From Chrysopilus asiliformis (Eukaryota > Arthropoda > Insecta > Diptera > Rhagionidae), in NCBI GenBank assembly GCA_964034945.1, contig OZ035963.1, positions 39,004,361 to 39,068,360 on the forward strand: a stretch of 64,000 nucleotides of DNA. Direction: 5' to 3'. The notes below the pieces were generated by a model. That model saw nothing but the letters and a program-made list of their open reading frames with translations. It was not told where the DNA came from and made no database searches. The position numbers and the translations under genes are program-made. Shown here piece by piece: positions 1 through 10,869 of the stretch. The number at the start of each line of letters is the position of its first letter. Within the stretch, counting starts at the first letter, position 1.

Positions 1-168
1 TTAGCTCAATCCGTGCGCCCGCAAGACGGACGGACATGCAAAAATTAATTATTTTTATCATTCTAAACACACTGATGTAATTCATTTTTTTGTGTGATGA
101 CGAAATCTTGGTGTTACAAACGGCAAGGCAAAGTTAGTATACCCTTTGGTTTCACCATACGGGTATAA
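1..168 (+). mobile_element. mini-me-like element, 3' fragment cut by window edge
   Basis: This is the 3' part of the dispersed family seen in full at 24628-25253 and 42964-43604. It starts in the conserved stretch before the (GTCY)n tract, which is only a few units long here. It ends with the family's terminal hairpin, TATACCC then GGGTATA separated by about 16 bases, followed by an A run. The element is non-coding. Confidence 0.8.
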
Positions 169-299
169 AAATGGATGTTTGTCTGTCTGTTTGAGATTAC
201 AAAACCCAAAAACCACTGGACCGATTTTTCGCGATTTTTTGCAAAATGATCTAGGTTGCCAGAAGCATGTTTTTAGCTATTTTTATTTTTTTTTATTTT

Positions 300-715
300 A
301 TGTGAATGGGGTGGTGCTTTCTCGCTCCCTTGTCACCGCGACCTTAAGATCTATTGTGACTTCCCCATTTTTACGTTAGCCACCCCTCTTCTAGATCCTT
401 AGTGAATCTTAGAATGGTTTTGACTGGAGTCCTCTTTATGTCTTCTGGTAGTAATTGTGTCTTTCCCATTAAGGACATCCTTGTTCGCGCCAAGGCTGCG
501 CATTCACTCAGTACCTATGTGCTCTGCAGTTTCAACCTCCTCTAGGCAGAGTCTGCAAATGTTGTCGGCGGTTATGCCTATGTTGTGTAGGTGGTAGTTT
601 ACTAGGCAGTGACCTGTGAGGAGGCCCACCACTGTCCTCAGCTCCTGCTTATTGAGGTTTAAAAACTCTCTTGCTCTCTTTTTGGAGTAGTGGATGAATC
701 TTTTTGATTGTCTTA
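300..715 (-). pseudogene. LINE ORF2 C-terminal remnant
   Basis: Read on the minus strand, this stretch gives the tail of a non-LTR retrotransposon ORF2. A leucine-rich segment with LRTVVGLLTGHC is followed by a C-x2-C motif (ICRLCLEE) and a downstream histidine (ETAEH), as in the CCHC zinc finger after reverse transcriptase/RNase H in I-, R1- and LOA-type LINEs. Stops and frame changes break it. The reverse transcriptase is absent, so it is a dead fragment. The clade is not certain. Confidence 0.6.
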
Positions 716-863
716 ATTTTAGCTATGTTAGATTTTCAAAATTCAAAGCAGAATGTCCTGTAAGGATAACGTTTTTTCCCAAAAGTTTTTAAGTTATTTA
801 TGGTTTTCTGGAATTCTAATATTTGTACAAAAAACTTTAAGCTGGCAACGAACGGTCTGCTAG
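716..863 (+). mobile_element. Helitron 3'-end fragment
   Basis: This matches the repeat unit and 3' end of the Helitron at 2453-3649: the GTCCTGTAAGGATAACG stretch, then a GC-richer hairpin region, then CTAG. The CTAG end abuts a T that belongs to the hAT remnant beginning at 864, as expected of a Helitron inserted between A and T. The 5' part is missing. Confidence 0.6.
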
Positions 864-1020
864 TATTTATCTAAAAATTATCTAGATAATTTGGCTTTTT
901 ATTTTATCTTATCTATTATCTTTTAAATTCTCATTATCTATTATCTTATCTAGATGAACATTACGAGCATTTATCTTTATCTTATCTAGATAAAAAAATT
1001 ATTATCTGGCCGCAACACTG
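864..1020 (+). mobile_element. hAT MITE right-end fragment (TATCTAGATA family)
   Basis: These 157 bases align closely with the last part of the complete hAT-type element at 42240-44336. They carry the same TATCTAGATA palindromes and the same CAACACTG terminus. The left part is missing and replaced by a Helitron 3' end. Confidence 0.7.
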
Positions 1021-2450
1021 CTGAACACCCTATATTTTTGGGTATTCCTAAGAAAATCTTCTGAAAATTTGGTCTGACCTTATACAGAGTACTAGCTCTT
1101 GGAGCCATAGTTTAAGGGGTAATTTTAAGCCTAAACAAATACAGCTGTAATCCGCAACATTCGCTCCGATTGAAATATAATGTATGGAAAAAAAATTTTT
1201 GTTTAGGGCACATTCCAACAAAACGTGGTCGTATTCTTTTTTTTAGTGTAACCATTCCCAAAATTCTGGCAAAGACTCCAACGTGTTACATGGGAGAAAT
1301 TACTGTATATGTTAGACTGGTTACGACAAAAAATAGGGCGACATTCCCTTTTGTAAAGAACTTAATCCTAACATGAAAGGAATGAATCCTATAAAACGTT
1401 GTGATGTCTCCATTGATTATTGGATTCTCTCCTATATATATAATCGCGACATTCTAATTTGAAATAGGATTCGTTCCTATAATTATAGCACCAAGTCTTA
1501 TTCGAATAGGATGCTGTCCAATCTAAAAGCAACAGACAAAAATTTGAGTTATCGAATATTCGAGATAGAGAACTCCGGGGGGTTGAAAATGTTCGTGATA
1601 TCAAATAGCTCGAGTAAAAATGCCCTGTAATTAAATTTTTTTTCGACACAAGTGTTAGAGTGTGGTACTAGGCAGGTCCAAGCTATATAAACCCCGAATT
1701 CGCAAACCACGTGAGAATTATAATCGAAGAAAAAAATCGGGTTGCATTATCATATTCGCTGAATCCTATTTGCATAGGAATGAGTCCGCGAACATTTAGG
1801 ATTCGTTCCAGTTTTTTTGTAGGACTGAGTCCTACATAATATGGGAACGATTCCATTCCACAATATAGCATTGTTTCCCCCTCAGTATAGGAATGTCTCC
1901 AGTAAAAACTAGCAACAGGTGCTACTTTTGTTGGAATATGTCCATTCTTCTCTCAGCCCTATTTACATAGTAATGATTCTACGAAAACTAGGACTAGTTC
2001 CAATATTTATGGAAGCCTTTGCTACAAAATGATGCAATGACTCCTATAATCGCTTTCCCATATTTTCTAAGAACGATTACTATGCGGATTTTTTTTTCCG
2101 TGTAGATAGTCTAGTTGATATAATTTTAAACATTGGGCATTTTTGAACTTTATTTTCGATCAACACTCACATGTAATTAGAACACATTTCCCAAACCTGA
2201 TATCTGAAGTTAACTGTAAAACTTTACTGTCCCAGTGAGAAAACTGAACAAGTGACAAGTGAGTTTTCTCATTATTTGGTATTGTGATCACAAACACATG
2301 AGATTTCCATCGTGGAATTTCGCACCTGAAATGCCGAAAAATCTTTTTGGGAAGTGGGAACGAAAAGTGAGTTTATTTGGGTGAAATGAATGAGGCCAAA
2401 AGCGATTAGTTTTAACTTTATTTCTTTTATTTGGGACTAATTAAAATCTC
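1021..2450. other. AT-rich stretch without recognised genes
   Basis: No coding sequence is supported. From about 1180 to 2105 the DNA has poly-A/T-bounded ends (GGAAAAAAAA near 1184, TTTTTTTTCCGTGTAG near 2090). It repeats short motifs such as AGGAATGATTCC/AGGACTGAGTCC, which also occur at 7255-7395. This looks like a degenerate, low-complexity non-autonomous element, but its borders are not clear. Confidence 0.3.
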
Positions 2451-2452
2451 AA

Positions 2453-3649
2453 TCTATATATATAAAATCGTTTAACCTGATTGACTGACTGACTGAGTGA
2501 CTGACTCATCAACGCCCAGCCCAAACCCCTGAAGCTGGAGACTTGAAACTTTCACAGTATGTCCCAGCCATCGCGTAGGCGCTCACTAAGGCGGGGTTTT
2601 CCGAAATTTTACCCTTAAGGGGGTGAACGGGGGGTAAAGGGGGTTTGGGTGTTTTTAAACCCGTGATTTTCGCCATTGATCCTGCTCAATAGGAGGCTGA
2701 AAAGTTTCACTCGGAGGTTTTCGGGGTCGCTGATCACGAATCCGGTGTTAGATTTTCAAAATTCAAAACGGAAGGTCCTGTAAGGATAACGCAAATAACC
2801 TTTTTCTCATTTTTTCCGGGGAAAAATCGCATTAGGGGGTTTTCGGGGTCGCTGATCACGAATCTGATGTTAGACTAATTCGCAACGGAGAGTTCTGCAA
2901 GGATAAGATTTTTCTCAAAAGTTTTATAGCTCTTTCCGGTTTTCTTCGTATTCTAAAACTTATGCCGGCAACGACGGGTATGCAAGCTATTGGTTAATGA
3001 TTTGAAAAATATTTGCTTTTTTTGAAACGAAATTTTCATATGAACAAACGATTGTACCGAATTTCTCATGGCAAATGATTGCATATTTTAAATTAATTCA
3101 ATTGAAACAGCCAAGTTTCATCCCTAAAGTCTAGCATGGACCATTTTTAGAACAACTACTAAAGTTCGGTTGAAACTCGGAAAAAAATTTTCCTTAAAAA
3201 AAATATCTAATGAACTTTCCAGAACATGCTACGCTCCTGACCGTTTCGCGGGGAGGAGTTTTTGGGGTCGCTGAACACGAATCTAGTGTTGAAATTTCAT
3301 AATTCGAATAGTCCTATAAGGATAATGCAAATATCCTTTTTTCAATTTTTTTTCGGTTTTTACAGACGCTGATCACGAATCTGGTGATGAAATTGCCAAC
3401 GGAAGCTCCTGTAAGGTTAACCCAAGTATCCTTTTTACAATTTTTCATCGAAAAAACTGGTAATAATGGGGGTTTCGGAGCCGCTGATCACGAATCTGGT
3501 GTTAGAATTTTGAAATTCGGAACGGGAGGTCCTGGAGGCATACAGATTTTTTTTTTTTCAAAAGTTTTTAAGTTATTTTTTTGTTTTTTTGGCCGCAAGA
3601 AAATTTTTGCAAAAAACTCTTACCCGACAACGGCGGGTTTTCAAGCTAG
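2453..3649 (+). mobile_element. non-autonomous Helitron-like element
   Basis: The element begins TCTATATATATAAAATCG after an A and ends GGGTTTTCAAGCTAG before a T. These are the 5'-TC and CTAG-3' ends and A|T target expected of Helitrons. Just inside the 3' end is a short GC hairpin (CCCG/CGGG). Inside are GACTGACTGACT repeats and five imperfect copies of a unit with TCGCTGATCACGAATC, at about 2722, 2842, 3267, 3366 and 3481. A second hairpin-plus-GGCAACGACGGG end lies near 2963, suggesting tandem or merged copies. There is no Rep/helicase coding. Confidence 0.6.
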
Positions 3650-3949
3650 TTGCACATATATTATTAGAAGAACGCAACTGAGAGAAGCTCTTATAAAAAC
3701 ATCTCAATTTTCCCAACTCGAACATCTAATTTTTCCTAACTAGGATGTAAAATAAAAATTCCTTTTCCTTGCCCAGAATCTCTGACCAGAAATTATAATA
3801 AAGAATAATGGTTATGTTAACATATTGTAATTTTTTATTATTTTTCACATACAATTAAATAAAGGGTAAACACTAATAATCTTATGCGACCCTTGAGAGA
3901 AAAGATAACCGTTGAAGATGACTTCAACTAGAGTCTGTACATATCTAAT

Positions 3950-4636
3950 TTATAGTACATGGATTCGTCTTTCCTTTAACTTTGCCCATGACGAAACAAA
4001 TTTCGTAAGGTCAATTGTATCAGTTAGGTCTTTTTCGATGTGTAGTATCATTAAAGAACTCAGTCGTTCGTCTCCCATAGTCGACCTTAGAACGTTTTTC
4101 ACCAGTTTTAGCTGGCTGAATTTGCGCTCATTCGTAGCTACGGAGAAACTGGCAGTTAGAACAAAAGTTATTAGCTGAAATGCTAATTTAAGTACCCCTT
4201 TCATTTCGCGTGCTCGCTTAACAATCTCTACCATGTTTTTTGCTTCTTTACAATCCCGAAACAGAATTTCCATCTCAGCCTGTAAAGCATAGAGATCTGG
4301 TCTCTGGTCATGGGAAGGAATCATCTCCACTACCTTCTTCAAATTAGCTATTGTCAAAACGCTTTCTGAAACTGGAATTGGAAAGATGTCAAAGAGAGGC
4401 TTCATGCTATTGAGGCAAGCACTGACATTAGATTGTAGCAGAGAAGTTAATATATCTAGGACACACTTAAACTCTTTGCGAAAAAATGACTCCAAAGTGA
4501 AGTGAGCCTCCTCGTCGCGTGGTTCATCTACTCGCTTTGGAGCCACCATTCTTCTGGGATGTCGCTCAAAATCGTTCTCTGCTTCTATGCCAAGTTGGAA
4601 GTTGAACTTCCCAACTCCTAAACTCCTAAAGGTCAA
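3950..4636 (-). pseudogene. hAT transposase C-terminal fragment
   Basis: An open frame of about 228 codons ends with the hAT C-terminal dimerisation domain: residues about 166-206 contain ATNERKFSQLKL and VKNVLRSTMGDERLSSL, the form seen in ZMYM-like hAT transposases. Upstream residues are charged and helical, as in the hAT insertion domain. The N-terminal zinc finger and the catalytic D and E region are not present, so this is a truncated copy. No flanking 8-bp duplication or TIR was found. Confidence 0.75.
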
Positions 4637-4789
4637 ATTCCCAACCCTCCCCCCATCCCCCCCCCCTATTTAAAATACATCCTAACCAGCGAACAATCCA
4701 TGTAACAGCTCGCCAACAGTTAATCGGTTTTCACTGTAGGATAAAATATTTCAAAGGAAAGTTGGCGAACATTTCAAAGAAAAACTCGG

Positions 4790-4990
4790 AAAACATTCAG
4801 GAGAGATGTGATAGGTGTTGGGAGTTGGGAGTAGGAGGGATGTGAGGGTGGAGGGATAGATGGAGGGGAAAGAATGAAGGGCAAGAGACGGGGAAGGTGA
4901 AGAGGATAAGGGTTGGGAATGGGGAAGGAAGTAGTATGTAAAGAGGGGGAAGGGAAAGGTAATGGAGATTTTATGGTAATGGAAAAGTCA
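4790..4990 (+). repeat. purine-rich tract
   Basis: About 190 bases are almost entirely A and G on the plus strand, with repeated GGGGA, GGGAG and GGAAGG runs. They follow a C-rich run at 4644-4668. No reading frame here is credible. Such tracts can form triplex or G-rich structures; nothing more can be said. Confidence 0.6.
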
Positions 4991-5700
4991 ATTAATCCCG
5001 TGAATGCATGTCCCGATTTGAATTATGCATATACCATCAGATACACCCCGACCACTCCGCCATCAATTGTAAATAATGTAGGAAATACGTGCAGAAGCTA
5101 ATTAACATTGGAAAAGTGTATTTAGTAATAAAACAATTTAAGTTAAATTACATAATCAGAAGATTGTATAAACAAATGCTCATTTTTTCCGTTTTTGAAA
5201 TCTTTCGTTTTCCCAAAATCTAAATTTTTTAGCAAAATTTCGTAATTTTTCACAAAAATTAAAACTTTTAGGCGCTGAAGGACACATCTTAGAATTATCC
5301 AGATAACGCAAAAAAAGTTTGGAGGGTGAGAGCGATTTGGTAAAATAAGGGCCAGTCAAATATATACTAGGGGCTTCGCCTTCGATGTCCCCATCTCCAT
5401 TAGGCCAGTTAGAAGTAGTCCACTCTCTACATCAGGCCTCGGCACCATGTATGTAGTGATTTACTATTACTCGAAGAAATTTTATGTTTCTTCATATACT
5501 ATAACACAGAATGAGAAAACGCATCTTTTTCATTTTTTACGCTCTTTCGCTTTTGATGGAGATGTTTAGGAACAGTGGACTACACAATTTACCATGATGC
5601 GATTACAAAAAAAATAATAAGTCCCGTCGTGCAAAAAAAAACTTGTGGGGACGTATTTCCGGTTCTGTGCTTCGAAAAAACATGCGCTAAATTGCATTAT
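4991..5700. other. no gene recognised
   Basis: AT-rich sequence without a supported coding region, TIR pair or other recognisable element. Confidence 0.4.
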
Positions 5701-5701
5701 G

Positions 5702-5860
5702 TTACCTGATCGGACAGCTGTTGTAATGGCGTTCTTGATTGAATTTTTTATTCGACATGTAACTGCAAACTAGACATTGACGGTTTTCATTATTTGTGGT
5801 TATTAAATATTTGTTTTCCCAATCACACGACATAGTATTTGAATTTGAATATGAGCGCTT
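5702..5860 (-). pseudogene. hAT transposase N-terminal zinc finger fragment
   Basis: A 52-codon frame from an internal Met reads WENKYL, then QCLVCSYMSN, then ERHYNS. This is the BED-like zinc finger at the start of many hAT transposases (C-x2-C with a distal H). It ends at a stop directly after the finger and no transposase body follows, so it is a remnant. It may belong to the same decayed hAT as 3950-4636, but the order is not collinear. The flanks at 5870-6690 show no gene except the presumed K2P 3'UTR at the right. Confidence 0.55.
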
Positions 5861-6691
5861 CATAATGGAAAAAGAAAACGAAAAAAATAAAATTTCTGAA
5901 AAAATTTCGTATGTCAGTGTTCTTTGGGAAGCAATTAAGGTTTTGGGGAGCAAATGTATACATCCGCACGCATCAACAATAGAAATTATACTAAATGACT
6001 GTCGTAGGCTCGCTCCACCAATTGTTAGTCAATCTTTTGGTTTCGGCTGCCGAAGTGGCCGTCGTCAACCAACACATATCATTGCGTTGGAGAGTCGAGT
6101 AAAAATGTTCATACATTGATTGTATTCTCGTAGAATTCGAATAAAAATGTTATCGTTGTGAGGAGCCAGACGAGCCAAGGAGTGCCGAGCTCTGCTCTAC
6201 ATTATAGTCTCAGCTTGCGCCTTTGCTTTTATAGGTTGTGGATATTGAATACTATTTCCATTACATGACGATCTTAAACGTTATGTCCACAACAAACGGG
6301 CTATTAGCATAACCTAAAAATAATTTAAAACCACAATAAACTTCCATACCTTTTTTTAATGATCCATATAGATCTTGTCCATGAGAAAACCACTGAATAT
6401 TTTTAATACAAAACCCAATTTATTCTTATAAAATAAATAAAATTCTGGACAAAAATTTTGTGCATATATCTGTGGTAATTATGTACGATAAAATGGATTA
6501 TCGTTATGTATAATAAATTTAAATGTATAGAAAATCGGTTGAGTGGTTTTCCGATTTATATGTAATCCACTGCATGGCATTCTTAACAGTTCAAAAAACA
6601 TTACATGATTTAACAAAAATGTGTATTAAGTAAAATAATAAACATAAAATAATGAATTTAATTTAAATATTGCTAAATTAGAACCTAAAAT

Positions 6692-6888
6692 TTAATCATC
6701 TGGGTCTTCCTCTTTCAATATTCCCAGACGTTTAGCAACACTCTTAACATTTGCTATGACTTCTTCCTGGACTAAGTTGAAACTCATAGCAAGAAGTGAT
6801 ATTCCGAACAAAAGATATAACGAACACAATGCGATTGAAATTTTAGAATTCTCTTGTACTTTTTGTGCTGGAACAAAGTCCCCAAATC
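6692..6888 (-). CDS. two-pore-domain K+ channel, last coding exon (pore 2 end, M4, C-terminus)
   Basis: The exon begins after a TTTCCAG acceptor and completes the second selectivity filter: the preceding exon ends TTI plus one base, and this one supplies FGDFVPA, giving the GFG filter. About 65 codons follow: a short linker, M4 (ISIALCSLYLLFGISLLAMSF), a helical tail and the acidic end EEDPDD before the stop. K2P channels carry background K+ leak current across the plasma membrane, with two pore loops per subunit. Phase (2 bases plus whole codons) fits the exon at 8697-8963. The intron between them is 1.8 kb. The subfamily (TWIK-like) is not fixed from this sequence. Confidence 0.9.
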
Positions 6889-7254
6889 CTGGAAATTTAA
6901 AATTCAAAGTTAATTACACACAAACATATACAGTTAAACCTCCCAAGTCAGGACACCAACCATTTCTTGTCCCGATTTGAGAAGTTTGCAAAAGATGCGC
7001 ATAAAAATAAGAAATACAATATACTCGAATTTACATGTTATGAACTCATTAAAGCACCTTGAGTTAGTATGTATAAGGGGCTGCCCATAATATACGTGAG
7101 ACTTTCAGAGAGGAGGGTCTGCGGTAGAGCGATAGCAGCACTAAACTTTATACAAAACATCGCGAAAAATTATGACCGAGGGGGAATTGGGTTTAAAAAG
7201 CCGAAAATTAACGTAAATACAGGAGTGGAATCGCGTAACATAGTGTATCATACA

Positions 7255-7395
7255 CGGAAAAAATCTAAATAGGAAAATAGGGATTTGTTCCTATAATTTT
7301 GGGTAATTTTCTTATTTTTAGGTATGAGTTCCTTTTTTCGTATTCATATATTCCTTTTTTAGGAATCTGTCCTATTATTTTTCTCCATGTAATTG
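7255..7395. repeat. short A/T-ended repeat related to 1180-2105
   Basis: Starts TACACGGAAAAAATC and ends TTTTTCTCCATGTA, with the same aggaat/attcct-like motifs as the stretch near 1.2-2.1 kb. Probably a small non-autonomous element; the borders are weak. Confidence 0.3.
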
Positions 7396-7462
7396 TTTTT
7401 TTTTCAGATCTCGATACTGAGAAAAATGCCCAAAGAACGATCCACGATTTTGCCCCTTTGAA

Positions 7463-7741
7463 CCCGTGTAGTTTTCACTTTGGTTGAGTACTTTTTGAAA
7501 AGGGCACAGTCTCTAGTTTCATCCATATATGGCTTGAAGAGCCACCGAATTGCAGGGGGATGGTGAGGGGTTAACGAACTCTCTCGTGATTTCTGCAATG
7601 ATTTATGTGAAAAATCACAAGAAAGTTCGTTAACCCCTCACCATCCCCCTGCAATTCGGTGGCTCTTGAAGCCATATATGGATGAAACTAGAGACTGTGC
7701 CCTTTCCAAAAAGTACTCAACCAAAGTGAAAACTACACGGG
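7463..7741. mobile_element. palindromic foldback MITE (279 bp)
   Basis: Two near-perfect inverted arms of roughly 115 bases run from CCCGTGTAGTTTTCACTTTG to its complement, around a short loop near 7590-7612. The arms include GAGCCACCGAATTGCAG and its reverse complement. No coding potential. It lies in the K2P intron between the exons at 8697 and 6888. Confidence 0.8.
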
Positions 7742-8690
7742 CACGAAAAACACTATTTCCTGCATGGCTCTTTGAAATGTTGGGATAAACGTAGACACAT
7801 TTTTTCTGACTTTAACATCACGTTTTTTTTCTTTTTCGCTCACTCGGTGGAGCGGATATTAGATCAAGTGTTTAACCACTAGTTTTTTTTGTTCGCACTG
7901 CCCAACAAGTTCGGAATGATATATAATTGAAGACTCCGTATCCCCTGGGGCTAGTTCCTGCTCAATTTCATTATTAAAAAACTTAGTTTCAAAAATTATT
8001 CTTAAAATTAGTAAATTAGCAAAAAGGAGTTTGCTTCTTACTTTTATTTATTTATTTATTAACAAGCAAACAGAACTTTAGGACTACAAGTCATAACAAA
8101 GTAAAAATTAGAAAAAATATGATTTACTAAAAGATACGTTTAAAATACTCTCCCGCAATTTATAACGCGAAATACTAAAATCAAAATATGGCGATTGAGC
8201 TATGCCGATCGCGACTGACTTGCGATTTTTGTGAGCGTTTTTTTGTCGGTGCCATAAGCAGCCGTCGGCATATCGATTAATTAATCGCCGCGATTTTTAA
8301 ATAAATGTAAGCACTTAAATATTACGATTCTTTATTGGAGTTTGGATGGTATTAAACTTATTGGATAGATAAATTTTATAAGCTTTATGTAATTTTGATT
8401 TGCATCAGTGTTGACAATTAGATGGAATTGCAAAACAAAAAGTTGGTTGTCCAAAAGTGCTTTTTTACCCGAAAACTTCTGATATAATTTCTGTTTTGCA
8501 TTTTTCTGTGAACTCTTCGTGCATTTAGATATGGATGTTATATGCCCGTATGAAATTTCAATAAAAAATTTGAAGAAGCAAAAATGTGGCGGGTGGCCCG
8601 GAATAAGGATTTTCCTGATTGCCTTCATGACGGGTAATTGATTAATCGATTCAGAAACTTCCCTTTGGCTTCTGTTATAATATGCAAAAT
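7742..8690. other. K2P intron sequence, no other gene recognised
   Basis: AT-rich intronic sequence between the palindromic MITE and the K2P donor at 8696. No credible coding region or bounded element was found. The open frame that continues leftward from the exon is intron read-through. Confidence 0.5.
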
Positions 8691-8696
8691 TCTTAC

Positions 8697-8963
8697 CAAT
8701 TGTTGTCAGAGTTATAAAACAAAAATATGCTGCGTCTAGGCGTGACCAACCTTCCCATTCCGAGAATAGAAAAGCACCAGCAACTATGTAACTCACAACT
8801 AAAAATACACAGAGCCAAATTGGGACTGGCCTGTTTCTGGGATTCAATTCACTGTAGCTTCCATATTCCTCGTCGTAAAAGGAGTCTTCATCTGAAGTCA
8901 TTTTAGCTTGACGGTGAACTGCGAAGCCCATTGGAGACATTATTCTTGGCGAAGGTGGTAGTA
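8697..8963 (-). CDS. two-pore-domain K+ channel exon (loop end, M3, pore helix 2)
   Basis: 267 bases follow a TTATTTTCAG acceptor and end ATTG|GTAAGA. Translation gives the end of the cytoplasmic loop (acidic DEDSFYDEEYGSYSE), then M3 (PIWLCVFLVVSYIVAGAFLF), the SEWEGW turn and the pore helix AAYFCFITLTTIG. The split glycine codon joins exactly to the FGDF exon at 6888. At its 5' side the phase (two bases) fits the single base left by the exon ending at 18763. Alignable K2P landmarks on both sides and consistent phases make this secure. The next intron upstream is 9.8 kb and full of transposons. Confidence 0.92.
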
Positions 8964-9134
8964 CTGAAAATAAACAACTTTAAATATTTAAACTATTATA
9001 CAAGGTACATTGGTCTAAGTATTTATAATGATTATTAGGATTTGTTATATTGATCAACACAGTCAAGAATAAAACATAAGAAAAGCTACAACTGCCAAGA
9101 TGCAATTATCAAAATAATATAAAATCCATGGCTA

Positions 9135-9400
9135 TTGACGATCGGCGAGTGAAGATGTGCGAGATTGCTGAGGATGTGGGCACTTCACGATAACGAGTGG
9201 AGAATATATTGCATGAATATTTGCGGAATATTTGCGAATGAGGAAGATGTGTGCCGCGTTTGCTCTCTCTTGACAACAAGCGCGATGGAACGACAACTTC
9301 AAATGAGTGTTTGGCAATGTTTAACCGCGATAAAAACTTTTTCGTGACCGTGCACGAAACTTATATCCCTCACAATACACAAGAGACCGGGGAGAACACA
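9135..9400 (+). pseudogene. degenerate mariner transposase fragment
   Basis: Short frames read as mariner transposase: DRRVKMCEIAEDVG, VENILHEYL, RLLSLDNKRDG, NECLAMFNRDKN, then TVHETYIPHNTQE. The last corresponds to the first catalytic motif (V-D-E-T-W in the family), with the Asp replaced by His and with frame breaks. It is inactive and unrelated in detail to the intact copy at 10870. Confidence 0.7.
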
Positions 9401-9666
9401 TCGGATGGTAAATCGTTCCAAAGTCTTGTTGTTCGCGGAATGAAGGAACTCCTAAACTTTACTGTCCGAAAACGGGGAGGCTCAAGGAAGAAGTCGTACG
9501 CGCGTACAGCTGCACGAGAGGGTCTAGGGAAAACATACCATGGAGGAATAAGTTGGGAAATTTCGGTGAAATATTTTCCATGGAAATATTTATAGAATAG
9601 GCTGAGTACCCCAACAGAGCGACGATGCTCGAGAGACGGTAATAAATATGTCAAACTTGTCTCCAA
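9370..9666 (-). pseudogene. Jockey-like LINE ORF2 C-terminal fragment
   Basis: Reads SLEHRRSVGVLSLFYKYFHGK, LIPPWYVFPRP, RTVKFRSSFIPRTTRLWNDL: the conserved tail after reverse transcriptase in many insect LINEs (R-T-x-R-LWN-x-LP). Only this tail remains. It abuts the mariner fragment, so one element probably inserted next to or into the other. Confidence 0.7.
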
Positions 9667-9699
9667 TCAGTCGGATCTCACGATTTTGAATTCGGTCCA

Positions 9700-10869
9700 G
9701 CAGTTGCAGGACAGTTTTTGGTGTTTTGGTGCACCCATCCAAATGTGCCAATTGTTCTCAAGTGTCGATATTTTTTGCAGTGTCCCAGAAAGCACTGCAC
9801 AATGCACCTTTTGTGGAAAATAGTAGGAACAATGTGCCGCAAGCGTAAAAAATGTACTGTGGAGCAACCTCTAGCCGAAATAGAGTATTTTTTTCATATT
9901 CAGTAATAGTTTTTTCTAGTGTTTGATAAATTATTACGATAATAAATTATTACAAAAAAAATTTGAAAGAAATATATACTTTCCGGTATGCGGGACAACA
10001 GGTCTAAATCCGGGGCTACCCCAGAGGTCCCGAGACATGTAGTCACCTAATTATGGGAAATGATAACATTGAGCTGTTTTTATTTAAATGCTTTTAACTT
10101 CTTCCCCACCGGTAATCTTTAACGCAGCATTGTGAACGGTCCCATAAGAAAGCACTATGTTCAACTTTTGACGCGACGCAGCAGAGGACACTGCCAATGT
10201 AATATCACCTTTATTCAAGGAATGTAACTAATAATTTTCAAAATCCTTGCCGCTACCTGATAGATACGTTCCCAAACATTACATATAAAAAAATTCGTGT
10301 AAAAAATATATTGTACCTATGGAAAAATAGAAGATTGGTTTTCGACCTAAAAAATCACCAAATACATGACTAAGATTCATGTTAAAGTCTTATTAGTTTT
10401 ACGTGCTTGTACATTTTATTTCATAAAGATTGCACATGTAATAAAAATGAATCGTATAAAATAAATTTTCATTTGAAAAGAGAAAATTAATTACTAATTC
10501 AAGAACACACAATGTCACATAATTCGAGAATTCGAGAATTATGTGACATTGTGTAGGGTCTACTGAAAAATATTTTTGTTGTAATTAGTAAAACAAATAT
10601 TTTAAAATTATGTATAACTTACCATTTATTGGCTTTCGACTAAATTAATAAATTTATATGTGCACGAATTAGTTTTAATTTTTTTAACATAAAAAAGCTA
10701 CTTTTTACTTTTAACTCAAAATGCAGACAAAACTAATTTCATATTGAGGTTATATTTATAATTCGAGGAATTCTTCACAAGTAGAAATTGCAAATGTAAC
10801 GAGCACAATCGGATAAAAATCTGACGACTTTTGAAGTTCTGTGATTGTGGAGTTGTAATGAATGTAATA
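9700..10869. other. no gene recognised; short hairpin inside
   Basis: AT-rich intron sequence. At 10505-10552 an almost perfect palindrome is built from ACACAATGTCACATAATTC and its complement around GAGAATTC. Otherwise nothing is recognised. Confidence 0.4.

Noticed and set aside
6756..6980. Plus-strand frame over the K2P last exon
   Set aside because: Antisense shadow of a secure exon.
9667..9906. Overlapping Cys-rich frames on both strands
   Set aside because: Next to LINE and mariner scraps, no consistent domain.
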